A stretch of DNA of 28,560 nt from an uncultured Clostridia bacterium (GTDB lineage Bacteria; Bacillota; Clostridia; Peptostreptococcales; Acidaminobacteraceae), in assembly GCA_945950065.1 (NCBI GenBank), contig CAMFGQ010000002.1:1-28560 (forward strand). Reading direction: 5' to 3'. The notes under the pieces are model-generated. The model saw only the letters and a program-made list of their open reading frames with translations, made no database searches and had not been told where the DNA came from. Shown piece by piece: positions 17,801 to 24,827 of this stretch. Position 1 is the stretch's first letter. Each line of letters starts with the position of its first letter. The position numbers were made by a program, and so were the translations under genes.

Positions 17801-18038
17801 GAAGACAGAAGAAGGAGATCTTGTTCAGGGAATCATGGACCTGGCATTTTGGGAAGATGCTTGGGTATTAGTGGATTATAAAACCGATGGATCGCTGGCT
17901 TATGTTGAGTCTTACCGGCGACAGCTCTCCATCTATAAGGAAGCATTACACAAACTAACTGGCCAAGAAGTAAAGGAAGCATATCTCTACTTCCTACGGC
18001 TTGGACAGTGCATTGGTGAGGAGGAAAGGAAAGAATGA
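14880..18038 (+). CDS. addA: AddA subunit of the AddAB helicase-nuclease
   Basis: The 1,052-residue protein is a UvrD/SF1 helicase fused to a RecB-type nuclease. The start is GTG 14880, six bases after GGAGG inside the end of addB. Helicase motifs appear in order. Walker A is SAAAGSGKT (K28). FTNSSAKDM follows. Walker B is LVDEYQDTN (D362, E363). Then come GDIKQSIYGFR, KNFRSAGPI, MSIHRSKGLQFP and LLYVAMTRAQ. The nuclease motif residues are H911 (GSLFHKAM), D987 (GIMDLAF), D999 and K1001 (VDYKTD). All key residues are present, so both helicase and nuclease should be active. It is the motor subunit acting with AddB on broken DNA ends. It is shorter than B. subtilis AddA (1,232). Its stop overlaps the transketolase start as ATGA. 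Confidence 0.96.
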   Translation: MKWTADQQKAIESRGKDVLVSAAAGSGKTAVLTARILSLLEEGHGLEEFLVITFTNSSAKDMKEKIRRSLLEKSRGPQGEKMARELKKLPRAQISTIHAFCSSILREHFYTLGLDPGFRVASEGELAILAAESLDEVFDEYYGRKDPLFYELLEIFGSGRSDLGLRHIVEEIENFLSQKPRPQDYLKNMEEIYSSRQYWQELYSSSLKEKKEDFLQLFSKTLPLAMGERMISFLQEEKEMLLAYEGFGDIAFARFPQGKAVKEELHKDEIKFNRDKWKDFFREFSKEESQNFEELYEKLQASYVHLSALIQLSLDYREHFYQKRREENKLRFSDLERLSLEAMEKEEIAKQYREKFSFVLVDEYQDTNELQEYLLSLFVSPGSLFMVGDIKQSIYGFREAKPELFLEKYYRFEHEEGKERIDLSKNFRSAGPILDAVNHLFERVMRKEFGGIQYDDAARLVFGNESLSPIKDEVELLITRGSGDAHEEELLSIIERIHRLVEEGASYRDIVVLYRSPRSFIESAVNLFREAGIPLFSDQGEAYLESLEVKILLNYLEIINNGFLDLPLLSLLRLPRYGFTDKDLYEIRKGSAFFHQDFYAYDTPGEVLEKKERFVQEIQDLRWKSRQLGISALLQHIYMVTDYEEFLLLMSAGEQRLMNVRLLFERAQEYEDTTQVGLSSFLQYLGGLQDQKQDYEAAKLLGEEANVVRLMSIHRSKGLQFPIVIVAGLWKQYNEMSFRGPLFLQGDVFTLDFYDLEKRQRTNSIFKKWMMEKIKIKEREEEVRLLYVAMTRAQHKLILSTYLKEEEELILGGELPTRRLQQIKSFHHLLFEALETLEPPAPKYVMIEAVEKEEKITQLPRGVEVEPFIPRPWRREAYKRSVTDLASETPVDIERGFGMGEEGAKRGSLFHKAMELLDFAAAKEDLEKEFSRLEEAGLLRDFQDGALVDEFIHSPLGQRLLKSPRVLREQPFILKTEEGDLVQGIMDLAFWEDAWVLVDYKTDGSLAYVESYRRQLSIYKEALHKLTGQEVKEAYLYFLRLGQCIGEEERKE

Positions 18039-19960
18039 ATCTAGAGACCCTATCGACACAGACCATACGTTATTTGGCTGTGGATGCAGTAAACAAAGCA
18101 AAATCAGGCCATCCAGGCCTACCTATGGGAGCAGCTACCATGGCAAAGGTACTCTTCCGTGATCATCTGCGTTTTAATCCCCAAGATCCCACATGGATGG
18201 GAAGGGATCGCTTTGTCCTGTCTGCAGGCCATGGCTCAGCCCTGCTCTATAGTCTCCTGCATCTTTATGGATACGATGTGAGCATTGAAGATCTAAAAAA
18301 CTTTAGACAGGTTGGATCAAAAACTCCGGGCCATCCCGAGTATGGCGATACAGAGGGTGTAGAGGTGACAACTGGTCCCCTAGGTCAAGGACTTGCCAAT
18401 GCGGTTGGATTTGCCATGGCATCGAAGAAGATGGCAGCGGAATTTGGACCACTCTTTGATACCTATACCTATGTTCTCGTAGGGGATGGCGACATGATGG
18501 AGGGCATTACCTCTGAGGCATCCTCTCTTGCGGGACATTTGAAACTGAACAATCTAATCGTTTTATACGATTCCAATAACATTACGATTGATGGGCGTAC
18601 AGACATTACTTTTACCGAAAAGGTAAGGGAACGTTATGAAGCCTATGGCTGGAAAACCTTCTTTATTGCAGATGGCAATGATGAAGAAGCCATCACCCAG
18701 GCCATTGAAGAAGCAAAAAAGAGTGATCGACCCAGTTTTATCGAGATCAAAACCATTATCGGTTATGGAAGCCCTAATCGTGGAGACAGTTCTGCTGCCC
18801 ACGGTGCTCCTTTGGGTGACGAGGAAACCAAGCTGACCAAGGAAGCCACTGGATGGAGCTATGAAGAGACTTTCTATGTTCCCGAAGAAGTCAGAGAGTA
18901 TTTTGCTAAGCAAAGCGAAGAAAAAATCAAAGAGTACGATGCTTGGATGGAAGAAGCAAAAGAGCTAGACATCAAGACTCCAGAGCTAGATGAAAGCGTA
19001 CTTGAAGCACTTCTTGCAGTAGGAGAGGGCGAAAAGGCTACACGTATCCATGGTCAAGTCATGATCAATGAACTGGCTAAGCATTTTCCTGTGCTCTTTG
19101 GTGGATCAGCGGATCTTGCCGGTAGTAACATGACCACCTTGGATGGCAAAGGATTCTTCTCTGCTGAAAATCCTCTTGGAAGCAATGTGCATTTTGGGAT
19201 TCGTGAACATGCCATGGCGGCCATTGCCAATGGAATCTGTCTCCACGGATACTTTAAGGCCTATGCTGCTACCTTCCTAAGCTTTGCAGACTATATGAAG
19301 CCAAGTCTACGTCTTGCAGCCCTCATGGGTGTTCCTTCTGTCTTTATCTTTACCCATGACTCCATCGGTGTTGGAGAAGATGGACCAACCCATCAACCCA
19401 TTGAACAGGCTTTGATGTTGAGGAGTATTCCAGGAATGGATGTCTATCGTCCTGCAGATGGAAAAGAGACAGCCATGAGCTATTATCAAGCCTTTTCTGG
19501 AAAAAATCCTGCCTCCATTCTGTTAACGAGACAAAAGTTAAAAGAACTGAACATTGATCGGAGTGAAGCGCATCGTGGTGGGTATATCGCTGTTAAGGAA
19601 GAGAAGAAACCAGAACTCCTCCTTATGGCAAGTGGAAGCGAACTAGCGCTTGCAGTAGATGTGGCTCAACAGTTACGTGGCAAAGTGGATGTTCGTGTTA
19701 TCAGCATGCTTTCCATGGAGCGCTTTGAAGCGCAAGATGAAGCCTACAAAGAAAAAGTATTGCCAAAAGAAGTTCGTAAACGCTTCGCCATTGAAGCAGC
19801 AAGTGCACTCAGTTGGCATCGTTATCTTGGACTTGATGGTGCTTGCCACTGTCTTGACCACTATGGTGCAAGTGGACCTGGCGAAGAGCTCTTTGAGTTA
19901 TTTGGATTTACAACGGAAAAAATAATAGAAGAAATCATGAGGTATATGGATGAAGCTTAA
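18035..19960 (+). CDS. tkt: Transketolase
   Basis: The 641-residue protein is a full-length thiamine-diphosphate transketolase. KSGHPGLPMG and SAGHGSALLY (phosphate and cofactor contacts) come first. GDGDMMEG begins the cofactor motif around D151 and runs on to LYDSNN. The catalytic glutamate is E391 in FGIREHAMA. GSADLAGSN and EDGPTHQPIE are typical of the family. It moves two-carbon units between sugar phosphates in the non-oxidative pentose phosphate pathway in the cytoplasm, and anaerobes often rely on it to make ribose phosphate. ATG 18035 overlaps the addA stop by four bases, with AGGAAAGGAA just upstream. It overlaps the next gene by 11 bases. There are no oddities in the protein, only its unusual place between DNA repair and carboxyl transfer genes. 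Confidence 0.97.
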   Translation: MNLETLSTQTIRYLAVDAVNKAKSGHPGLPMGAATMAKVLFRDHLRFNPQDPTWMGRDRFVLSAGHGSALLYSLLHLYGYDVSIEDLKNFRQVGSKTPGHPEYGDTEGVEVTTGPLGQGLANAVGFAMASKKMAAEFGPLFDTYTYVLVGDGDMMEGITSEASSLAGHLKLNNLIVLYDSNNITIDGRTDITFTEKVRERYEAYGWKTFFIADGNDEEAITQAIEEAKKSDRPSFIEIKTIIGYGSPNRGDSSAAHGAPLGDEETKLTKEATGWSYEETFYVPEEVREYFAKQSEEKIKEYDAWMEEAKELDIKTPELDESVLEALLAVGEGEKATRIHGQVMINELAKHFPVLFGGSADLAGSNMTTLDGKGFFSAENPLGSNVHFGIREHAMAAIANGICLHGYFKAYAATFLSFADYMKPSLRLAALMGVPSVFIFTHDSIGVGEDGPTHQPIEQALMLRSIPGMDVYRPADGKETAMSYYQAFSGKNPASILLTRQKLKELNIDRSEAHRGGYIAVKEEKKPELLLMASGSELALAVDVAQQLRGKVDVRVISMLSMERFEAQDEAYKEKVLPKEVRKRFAIEAASALSWHRYLGLDGACHCLDHYGASGPGEELFELFGFTTEKIIEEIMRYMDEA

Positions 19961-21329
19961 AATTACAGAGACGATTTTGCGGGATGCTCATCAGTCGCTG
20001 ATCGCCACTAGAATGCCCTTCTCGGATATGGAGGAAGTTCTAGAAAAACTGGATGCTGTAGGTTATCATGCCCTGGAGATGTGGGGTGGGGCAACCTTTG
20101 ATGCCAGTCTGCGATTTTTAGATGAAGATCCATGGGAGAGATTGCGTGAGATTCGCAAACGGGTTAAGAACACAAAACTGCAAATGCTCCTCCGTGGTCA
20201 AAACATCCTTGGTTATCGACACTATGCTGATGAGGTGGTGGAAGAGTTCGTCATGCGCAGTGTGGATGCTGGAATTGACATTATTCGTATCTTTGATGCA
20301 CTGAATGACTTTAATAACATTCGTACAGCTCTCCAGGCAACCAAGAAATCTGGTGCCCATGCTCAAGCTGCTATCAGCTATACAACCAGCCCTGTGCATA
20401 ACATTGATGCCTTTGTGAACATGGCAAAGGAACTGGAGCAAATGGGTGCTGACTCGATTTGTGTTAAGGACATGAGTGGTCTACTTCTACCCTATGAAGG
20501 AGAAAAACTCGTTAAGGCTTTAAAGGATGCCGTTAGCCTTCCTATTGAGCTGCACTCTCATATGACAAGTGGAGTGGCAGACTTGATGTATCTCAAGGGC
20601 ATTGAAGCAGGAGCGGATATTGTGGATACGGCACTGAGTCCCTTAGCCATGGGATCTAGCCAACCTGCAACCGAGCCGCTGGTCATGACCCTGAAGGGAA
20701 CGCCCTATGATACAGGTCTTGACATTGATCTCTTGATGGAGCTGGCAGCTTATTTTGGTAAGAAGCGTGATGAGTATCTGGATCAAGGACTTCTCAATCC
20801 AAAGGTTATGGGTGTAGACATTCGTACACTTTGGTACCAAGTACCAGGTGGTATGCTCAGTAACTTGGTGAGCCAATTAAGTCAACAGAACCGTCTTGAT
20901 ATGCTGACAGAGGTGATGGAAGAAATTCCTAGGGTGAGAGAAGATTTAGGTTACCCCCCTCTCGTTACACCAACATCACAGATTGTAGGAACCCAGGCAC
21001 TCTTTAATGTGCTTACTGGTGAGCGCTACAAAATGATTCCTGAAGAAGTGAAGAGTTATTTCAGAGGAGAGTATGGTAGAAGCCCTGCTCCAGTCAATGA
21101 AGAGCTCAAAGAAAAGGTGCTTGCAGCCTCTGCTCCTAAGGAGGAAGCTGTGAAAACTCTTGAGGAATATAAAAAAGAAATTGGCGAGTTCTATACAGGA
21201 CCTGAGGATGTACTGAGCTATGCTCTGTTCCCACAGGTAGCCAAAAGCTTCTTTGAGCGTCGTCAAGCGAAACAATTAGAACTAGATAATGATCTGCTAG
21301 ACCGAGAAAACAAGGTGTATCCCGTATGA
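19950..21329 (+). CDS. oadA: Biotin-dependent carboxyltransferase (OadA/PycB type) without biotin domain
   Basis: The 459-residue protein matches the carboxyltransferase domain shared by oxaloacetate decarboxylase alpha, pyruvate carboxylase and transcarboxylase 5S. It has RDAHQS (11-16, metal ligand D12), the carbamylated-lysine motif CVKDMSG (K173) and the metal pair HSH (H202, H204). It also has QVPGGMLSNL and TPTSQIVGTQA, which are typical of the family. It stops after the PYC/OADA conserved region and lacks the Pro/Ala linker and MKM biotin domain, so a separate biotin carrier protein is needed. No carrier, carboxylase or Na+ pump subunit is nearby. It should therefore interconvert pyruvate and oxaloacetate only as part of a complex encoded elsewhere. 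The symbol is the usual one for this type, and the exact complex is unknown. ATG 19950 overlaps tkt by 11 bases. Confidence 0.88.
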   Translation: MKLKITETILRDAHQSLIATRMPFSDMEEVLEKLDAVGYHALEMWGGATFDASLRFLDEDPWERLREIRKRVKNTKLQMLLRGQNILGYRHYADEVVEEFVMRSVDAGIDIIRIFDALNDFNNIRTALQATKKSGAHAQAAISYTTSPVHNIDAFVNMAKELEQMGADSICVKDMSGLLLPYEGEKLVKALKDAVSLPIELHSHMTSGVADLMYLKGIEAGADIVDTALSPLAMGSSQPATEPLVMTLKGTPYDTGLDIDLLMELAAYFGKKRDEYLDQGLLNPKVMGVDIRTLWYQVPGGMLSNLVSQLSQQNRLDMLTEVMEEIPRVREDLGYPPLVTPTSQIVGTQALFNVLTGERYKMIPEEVKSYFRGEYGRSPAPVNEELKEKVLAASAPKEEAVKTLEEYKKEIGEFYTGPEDVLSYALFPQVAKSFFERRQAKQLELDNDLLDRENKVYPV

Positions 21330-21706
21330 TCGGGATCGATTTGGTCTATGTCCCTAGGATAGAGGCCCTTCTAAAAAAAGGGCCCTTTCTTTCACGCTTT
21401 TTTACCGAGAAAGAATGTGCCTATTTTGAGAAAAGGAAAGACCCAAAGGTCGTAGCAGGAAATTTTGCTGTAAAGGAAGCCTTCAGCAAAGCATTAGGAA
21501 CCGGCATACGGGAATTTAACTTAAAGGACATTGAGGTACTACGCGAAGACAATGGAAAGCCATACATTCAACTGGGTGGGAAACTAAAGAAGAAGAGCTT
21601 TCACAAAATTCATTGCAGTATCTCCCATGATGGCGATTATGCGACAGCCATCGTGCTATTGGAGGAGGAATATGAGACCAACAAAAGCAAAGATTCATCT
21701 CTATAA
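21326..21706 (+). CDS. acpS: Holo-[acyl-carrier-protein] synthase
   Basis: The 126-residue protein is a trimeric-type AcpS. It opens with MIGIDLV, where D5 binds magnesium, and has FAVKEAFSKALGTG, with E51 as the other metal ligand. FTEKECAYFEKR and HCSISHDGDYATAIV complete the family pattern. It transfers 4'-phosphopantetheine from coenzyme A onto a serine of acyl carrier protein, switching on fatty acid synthesis. The start codon overlaps the previous stop as ATGA, and its end overlaps alr by 35 bases. The acpS-alr-mazF order is common in Bacillota, although in Bacillus an extra lipoprotein gene and an antitoxin gene are interspersed. The hydrophilic tail of about 12 residues (EEEYETNKSKDSSL) is encoded largely within the overlap and probably has no catalytic role. 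Confidence 0.93.
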   Translation: MIGIDLVYVPRIEALLKKGPFLSRFFTEKECAYFEKRKDPKVVAGNFAVKEAFSKALGTGIREFNLKDIEVLREDNGKPYIQLGGKLKKKSFHKIHCSISHDGDYATAIVLLEEEYETNKSKDSSL

Positions 21707-22751
21707 TCTAAAACACAATCTAGAGATCTTAAAAGAAAAAGCAGAAGGAAGAACCTTCCTTTCTGTGATTAAGGCTGACGCTTATGGACATGGTGCTCTA
21801 AAGAGTCTAGAGTATCTTTATGATCAAGGTGAACGGCATTTTGGGGTGGCTACCTTCGACGAAGCCTTGGAACTAAGAAGAGCCAAGGAAGACATCTTCA
21901 TTTTGGTTTTGGGTGGGGTTGATCCCAGCAATTATCCTTTGGGAGCAAAGTACAACATCCGTCTTCCTATTTTTGACCCTGCTAGTTTAGAAGCCTACCT
22001 TGCTGCAGAAGAAAAAGGACCGGTACATATTAAGATTGATACGGGAATGCACCGCGTAGGTTTCTTGCCAGAAGAGTTTAAAGCCAATATTGAGAAGATC
22101 AAATCCATCCAGCCTGAGGGCATCTATACCCATATTGCCCGGGCAGATGAAGAGAATAAAAGTTCTGCCTTAGAGCAGATTGCACGCTTTAACGATGTGC
22201 TTGATTTCTGCGAAAAAGAGGAACTCGGTTTCACTTTCATCCATTATGCCAACTCTGCCACTATTTTGTCGCTTGACCTAGGGCGAACAAACATGGTAAG
22301 AGGAGGTATAGCCCTCTATGGACTCAGTCCTGATGGCAAAAGCGAGTTTGGCTTAAAGCCCCTTATGACGCTCCATTCGAAAATTCTTTCTGTACGAGAG
22401 ATTCCTGAAGGAGAAGGGGTTAGTTATGGACATACCTTTGTGGCAAAGGTTCCTACACGCGTAGGTACTCTTCCCCTTGGTTATGCCGATGGCTATAAGC
22501 GTCAAATGAGTCGTAAAGTACGTGTCTATGTTGCAGGAGACTATGCTCCACAGATCGGCAACATTACCATGGATCAGACCATGATCGATCTTACTGGTAC
22601 CAAGGCAGAGCTTTACGATGAGGTTGAGCTTATGGGAAGCCATGTTGCCTGTGAAGAACTGGCCGAAGCCGCTGGGACCATCAATTATGAGATTGTGACA
22701 ACTTTAGGCAAGCGTGTGGATCGGGAGTATCTCTATGAAGAAGGGAAGTAG
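21672..22751 (+). CDS. alr: Alanine racemase
   Basis: The protein is 359 residues from ATG 21672, placed behind GGAGGAGG at 21661-21668. The longer open frame back to 21627 has no ribosome site. The pyridoxal-phosphate lysine is K34 in SVIKADAYGHG, and the second catalytic base is Y252 in GVSYGHTF. LPLGYADGYKR and IGNITMDQTMIDL complete the family signature. It converts L-alanine to D-alanine for peptidoglycan and, where present, teichoic acid D-alanylation, in the cytoplasm. The length is slightly shorter than Bacillus Alr but complete. It overlaps acpS by 35 bases and the toxin gene mazF by 17, so its translation is tied to both neighbours. Confidence 0.96.
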   Translation: MRPTKAKIHLYNLKHNLEILKEKAEGRTFLSVIKADAYGHGALKSLEYLYDQGERHFGVATFDEALELRRAKEDIFILVLGGVDPSNYPLGAKYNIRLPIFDPASLEAYLAAEEKGPVHIKIDTGMHRVGFLPEEFKANIEKIKSIQPEGIYTHIARADEENKSSALEQIARFNDVLDFCEKEELGFTFIHYANSATILSLDLGRTNMVRGGIALYGLSPDGKSEFGLKPLMTLHSKILSVREIPEGEGVSYGHTFVAKVPTRVGTLPLGYADGYKRQMSRKVRVYVAGDYAPQIGNITMDQTMIDLTGTKAELYDEVELMGSHVACEELAEAAGTINYEIVTTLGKRVDREYLYEEGK

Positions 22752-23121
22752 GAAGTTTAAGCTTCGTGTGCAACGAGGCGACATTTACCTGGCAGATTTA
22801 GATCCAGGTGTAGGCAGCGAACAAAAGGGAACCAGACCCGTTCTTGTCCTACAGAACAATGTGGGCAATCGCTTTAGTCCTACCATTATTATTGCACCGA
22901 TCACGGGACATATCCATAAAGGATCCATCCCTACCCATGTACTTATTAAGGAAGAGATCTCTGGACTGGAAAAAGATTCCAATGTTTTACTCGAACAAAT
23001 CCGTACCATTGATAAGCAGCGCCTGATTACAAAACTGGGCGAGCTCTCCAAAGTGGCACTGATGGATATTGAGGAAGCTACACGTATCAGCTTAGGACTT
23101 GATAAGAAAGAAGAAATCTAG
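22735..23121 (+). CDS. mazF: MazF/EndoA-type endoribonuclease toxin
   Basis: The protein is 128 residues from ATG 22735, which has GGGAG seven bases upstream. The frame to 22714 is not supported. The PemK-family core is clear: RGDIYLADLDPGVGSEQKG, then TRPVLVLQNN and SPTIIIAPITG. Catalytic R34 and T57 correspond to R25 and T48 of B. subtilis MazF, shifted by a nine-residue basic N-terminal extension. The enzyme should cut single-stranded RNA at a short sequence and slow growth under stress. In Bacillus the antitoxin gene (ndoAI/mazE) lies between alr and mazF. Here alr overlaps mazF directly, and no small antitoxin frame is present before or after. The toxin appears intact. It is the last gene of the operon, and 133 bases separate it from ftsE. 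Confidence 0.93.
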   Translation: MKKGSRKFKLRVQRGDIYLADLDPGVGSEQKGTRPVLVLQNNVGNRFSPTIIIAPITGHIHKGSIPTHVLIKEEISGLEKDSNVLLEQIRTIDKQRLITKLGELSKVALMDIEEATRISLGLDKKEEI

Positions 23122-23175
23122 AGAAGACATTTCTAGTACATTTTTGGAAGTGATTTGTTGTTAAGTAGAGTAGAA

Positions 23176-23203
23176 AAGCAAGTTTTTTGTAAAAAACTTG
23201 CTT
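23176..23203. terminator. Perfect 13-bp palindrome between mazF and ftsE
   Basis: AAGCAAGTTTTTT (23176-23188) and AAAAAACTTGCTT (23191-23203) are perfect inverted repeats around GT. It probably ends the mazF operon, but the tract after it is only moderately T-rich. Its right arm overlaps the place expected for the ftsE -35 box, so an operator role is also possible. Confidence 0.5.
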
Positions 23204-23228
23204 CTTGCCCCCTAAGAGGACTATAATG
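23198..23228 (+). promoter_or_regulatory. Predicted promoter of the ftsEX operon
   Basis: A perfect TATAAT (23223-23228) lies 26 bases before ATG 23255. The best -35 candidate, TTGCTT (23198-23203), has a long 19-base spacer and lies in the arm of the palindrome. The -10 is convincing and the -35 is not. Confidence 0.5.
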
Positions 23229-23254
23229 GTTAGCACCTTGAAAAGGAGAACTAC

Positions 23255-23932
23255 ATGTTAGAGTTAAATAAGGTTACGATGCGTTATCCAACAGGGAATG
23301 TTGCCCTAGATGACGTCAGTATTAAAATTGAGCCTGGAGAATTTGTTTTTCTTATCGGGGCCAGCGGTGCAGGAAAAAGTACTTTCATCAAACTACTGAC
23401 AAAAGAACTCAATCCTACAAGCGGTGAATTATGGTTCCAAGGGAAAAACGTAACAAAACTTCATAAAAGAAGAATTCCTCACTTTCGCAGACAGTTAGGA
23501 ATCGTCTTCCAAGACTATCGTTTATTAGAAAAAGAAACGGTTGCAGAAAATGTAGCCTTTGCCATGCGCATTGTTGGAAAGAAAAACCGCGAGATCAAAC
23601 GAAACTTACCCATGGTTTTAAACTTAGTTGGTCTCAAGGGAAAAGAAAAAGTATTCCCCGATCAACTATCTGGTGGTGAGCAACAACGTGTGAGCATCGC
23701 AAGGGCCATTGTAAACAACCCAACGCTTCTCATCTGTGATGAGCCTACTGGTAATCTTGACCCAGAAACCTCTTGGGGACTTATGGACCTACTCAGTAAG
23801 CTTCACAGCCATGGTACCACCATTATTATGGCAACCCATGGTAAAGAGATCGTAGATACCATGCAACAACGCGTCATCGAACTTCATGATGGCAAGGTTG
23901 TACGGGATGTTAGACAAGGAGGTTACCTATAA
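23255..23932 (+). CDS. ftsE: Cell division ATP-binding protein FtsE
   Basis: The 225-residue protein is an ABC-type ATPase. Walker A is GASGAGKST (K41), the Q-loop is VFQDYRLL, the signature is LSGGEQQR (138-145), Walker B is LLICDEPTGN (D162, E163) and the H-loop is ATHGKE. The opening YPTGNVALDDVSI is typical of FtsE. It pairs with FtsX at the division or elongation site and uses ATP to switch on peptidoglycan hydrolases outside the membrane, rather than to carry a substrate. ATG 23255 follows AAAAGGAG. It shares one base with the ftsX start (TAATG). The length is normal for the family. Confidence 0.96.
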   Translation: MLELNKVTMRYPTGNVALDDVSIKIEPGEFVFLIGASGAGKSTFIKLLTKELNPTSGELWFQGKNVTKLHKRRIPHFRRQLGIVFQDYRLLEKETVAENVAFAMRIVGKKNREIKRNLPMVLNLVGLKGKEKVFPDQLSGGEQQRVSIARAIVNNPTLLICDEPTGNLDPETSWGLMDLLSKLHSHGTTIIMATHGKEIVDTMQQRVIELHDGKVVRDVRQGGYL

Positions 23933-24816
23933 TGTACACAGGAATTCTTTCCTCCTTCAAGAACATCAAACGGAACGCACTGATGAGCTTTGCTTCCGTC
24001 TTCTCTATCACGTCTACCTTGGTTATCCTTGGTATCGTGATTTCATTGATTCTCAATGTGAACCATCTTACTGATGAGTTCGTGGATAAATTTAACATCC
24101 TGAACATTGAGATTTCAGATGAGTATGATGATGCGAAGATTGCTTCCTTCCAAAAACAAGTGGAAGAGGATCCCAACATCAAGACCGTTGTGCTGATTAC
24201 GAAAGAAGAGGGACTAGAGAAAATGAAGGAGGAGTTTTCAGAACACAGTGAAACCCTTCAGAATCTTCCTAAAAACCCCCTTCCCAACGTGCTTCGTGTT
24301 GAGATGACGGATGTTGAACAGGCTGAGGAAACCATCAGTAGACTTGAGAAAATTGACAACGCCAATCAAATCCGTTACTATAGAGATACCGTTAATAAGA
24401 TATTAAGAATTACCGAGGTCATCAAGACTGTGGGCCTCGTATTAATCTTAATCTTATTGATTACTACTGTCTTCGTTGTGAATAACACCATAAGGGTTAG
24501 CATCGCGGGACGAAGAGCCGAAATAGGCATTATGCGCTATGTCGGTGCCACTCGAGGATTTATACGGAAACCTTATATCATAGAAGGGATTCTACTGGGA
24601 CTGGTAGGAGCTGCCTTTAGCACAGCAATTATCAGTTACGGATATGAGGAATTCATCCGACTGACTTTAGAAAGTCTTAGTCAGATGACACAGCAGAGAC
24701 CATTACTTGATACGCTCTATATCGTCAAACGCTTTGGATTTCTCAGTGTAGTTATCGGCATTGGTGTCGGAATGATTGGAAGTATCTTCTCAGTGCGCAA
24801 GTACCTACGGGTCTAG
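23932..24816 (+). CDS. ftsX: Cell division membrane protein FtsX
   Basis: The 294-residue protein has the FtsX layout. There is a short cytoplasmic N-terminus, a first membrane segment at about residues 16-40 and an extracellular domain of about 120 residues (45-165). Three more segments follow at about 163-188, 215-240 and 265-290. NNTIRVSIAGRRAEIGIMR and YVGATRGFIRKPYIIEG form the conserved FtsX coupling region. The extracellular domain usually holds and activates a coiled-coil hydrolase, and such a gene follows two bases after the usable operon junction. It is translated from ATG 23932 with GGAGG inside the end of ftsE. No key parts are missing. Confidence 0.95.
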   Translation: MYTGILSSFKNIKRNALMSFASVFSITSTLVILGIVISLILNVNHLTDEFVDKFNILNIEISDEYDDAKIASFQKQVEEDPNIKTVVLITKEEGLEKMKEEFSEHSETLQNLPKNPLPNVLRVEMTDVEQAEETISRLEKIDNANQIRYYRDTVNKILRITEVIKTVGLVLILILLITTVFVVNNTIRVSIAGRRAEIGIMRYVGATRGFIRKPYIIEGILLGLVGAAFSTAIISYGYEEFIRLTLESLSQMTQQRPLLDTLYIVKRFGFLSVVIGIGVGMIGSIFSVRKYLRV

Positions 24817-24827
24817 AGGTGAAATGT

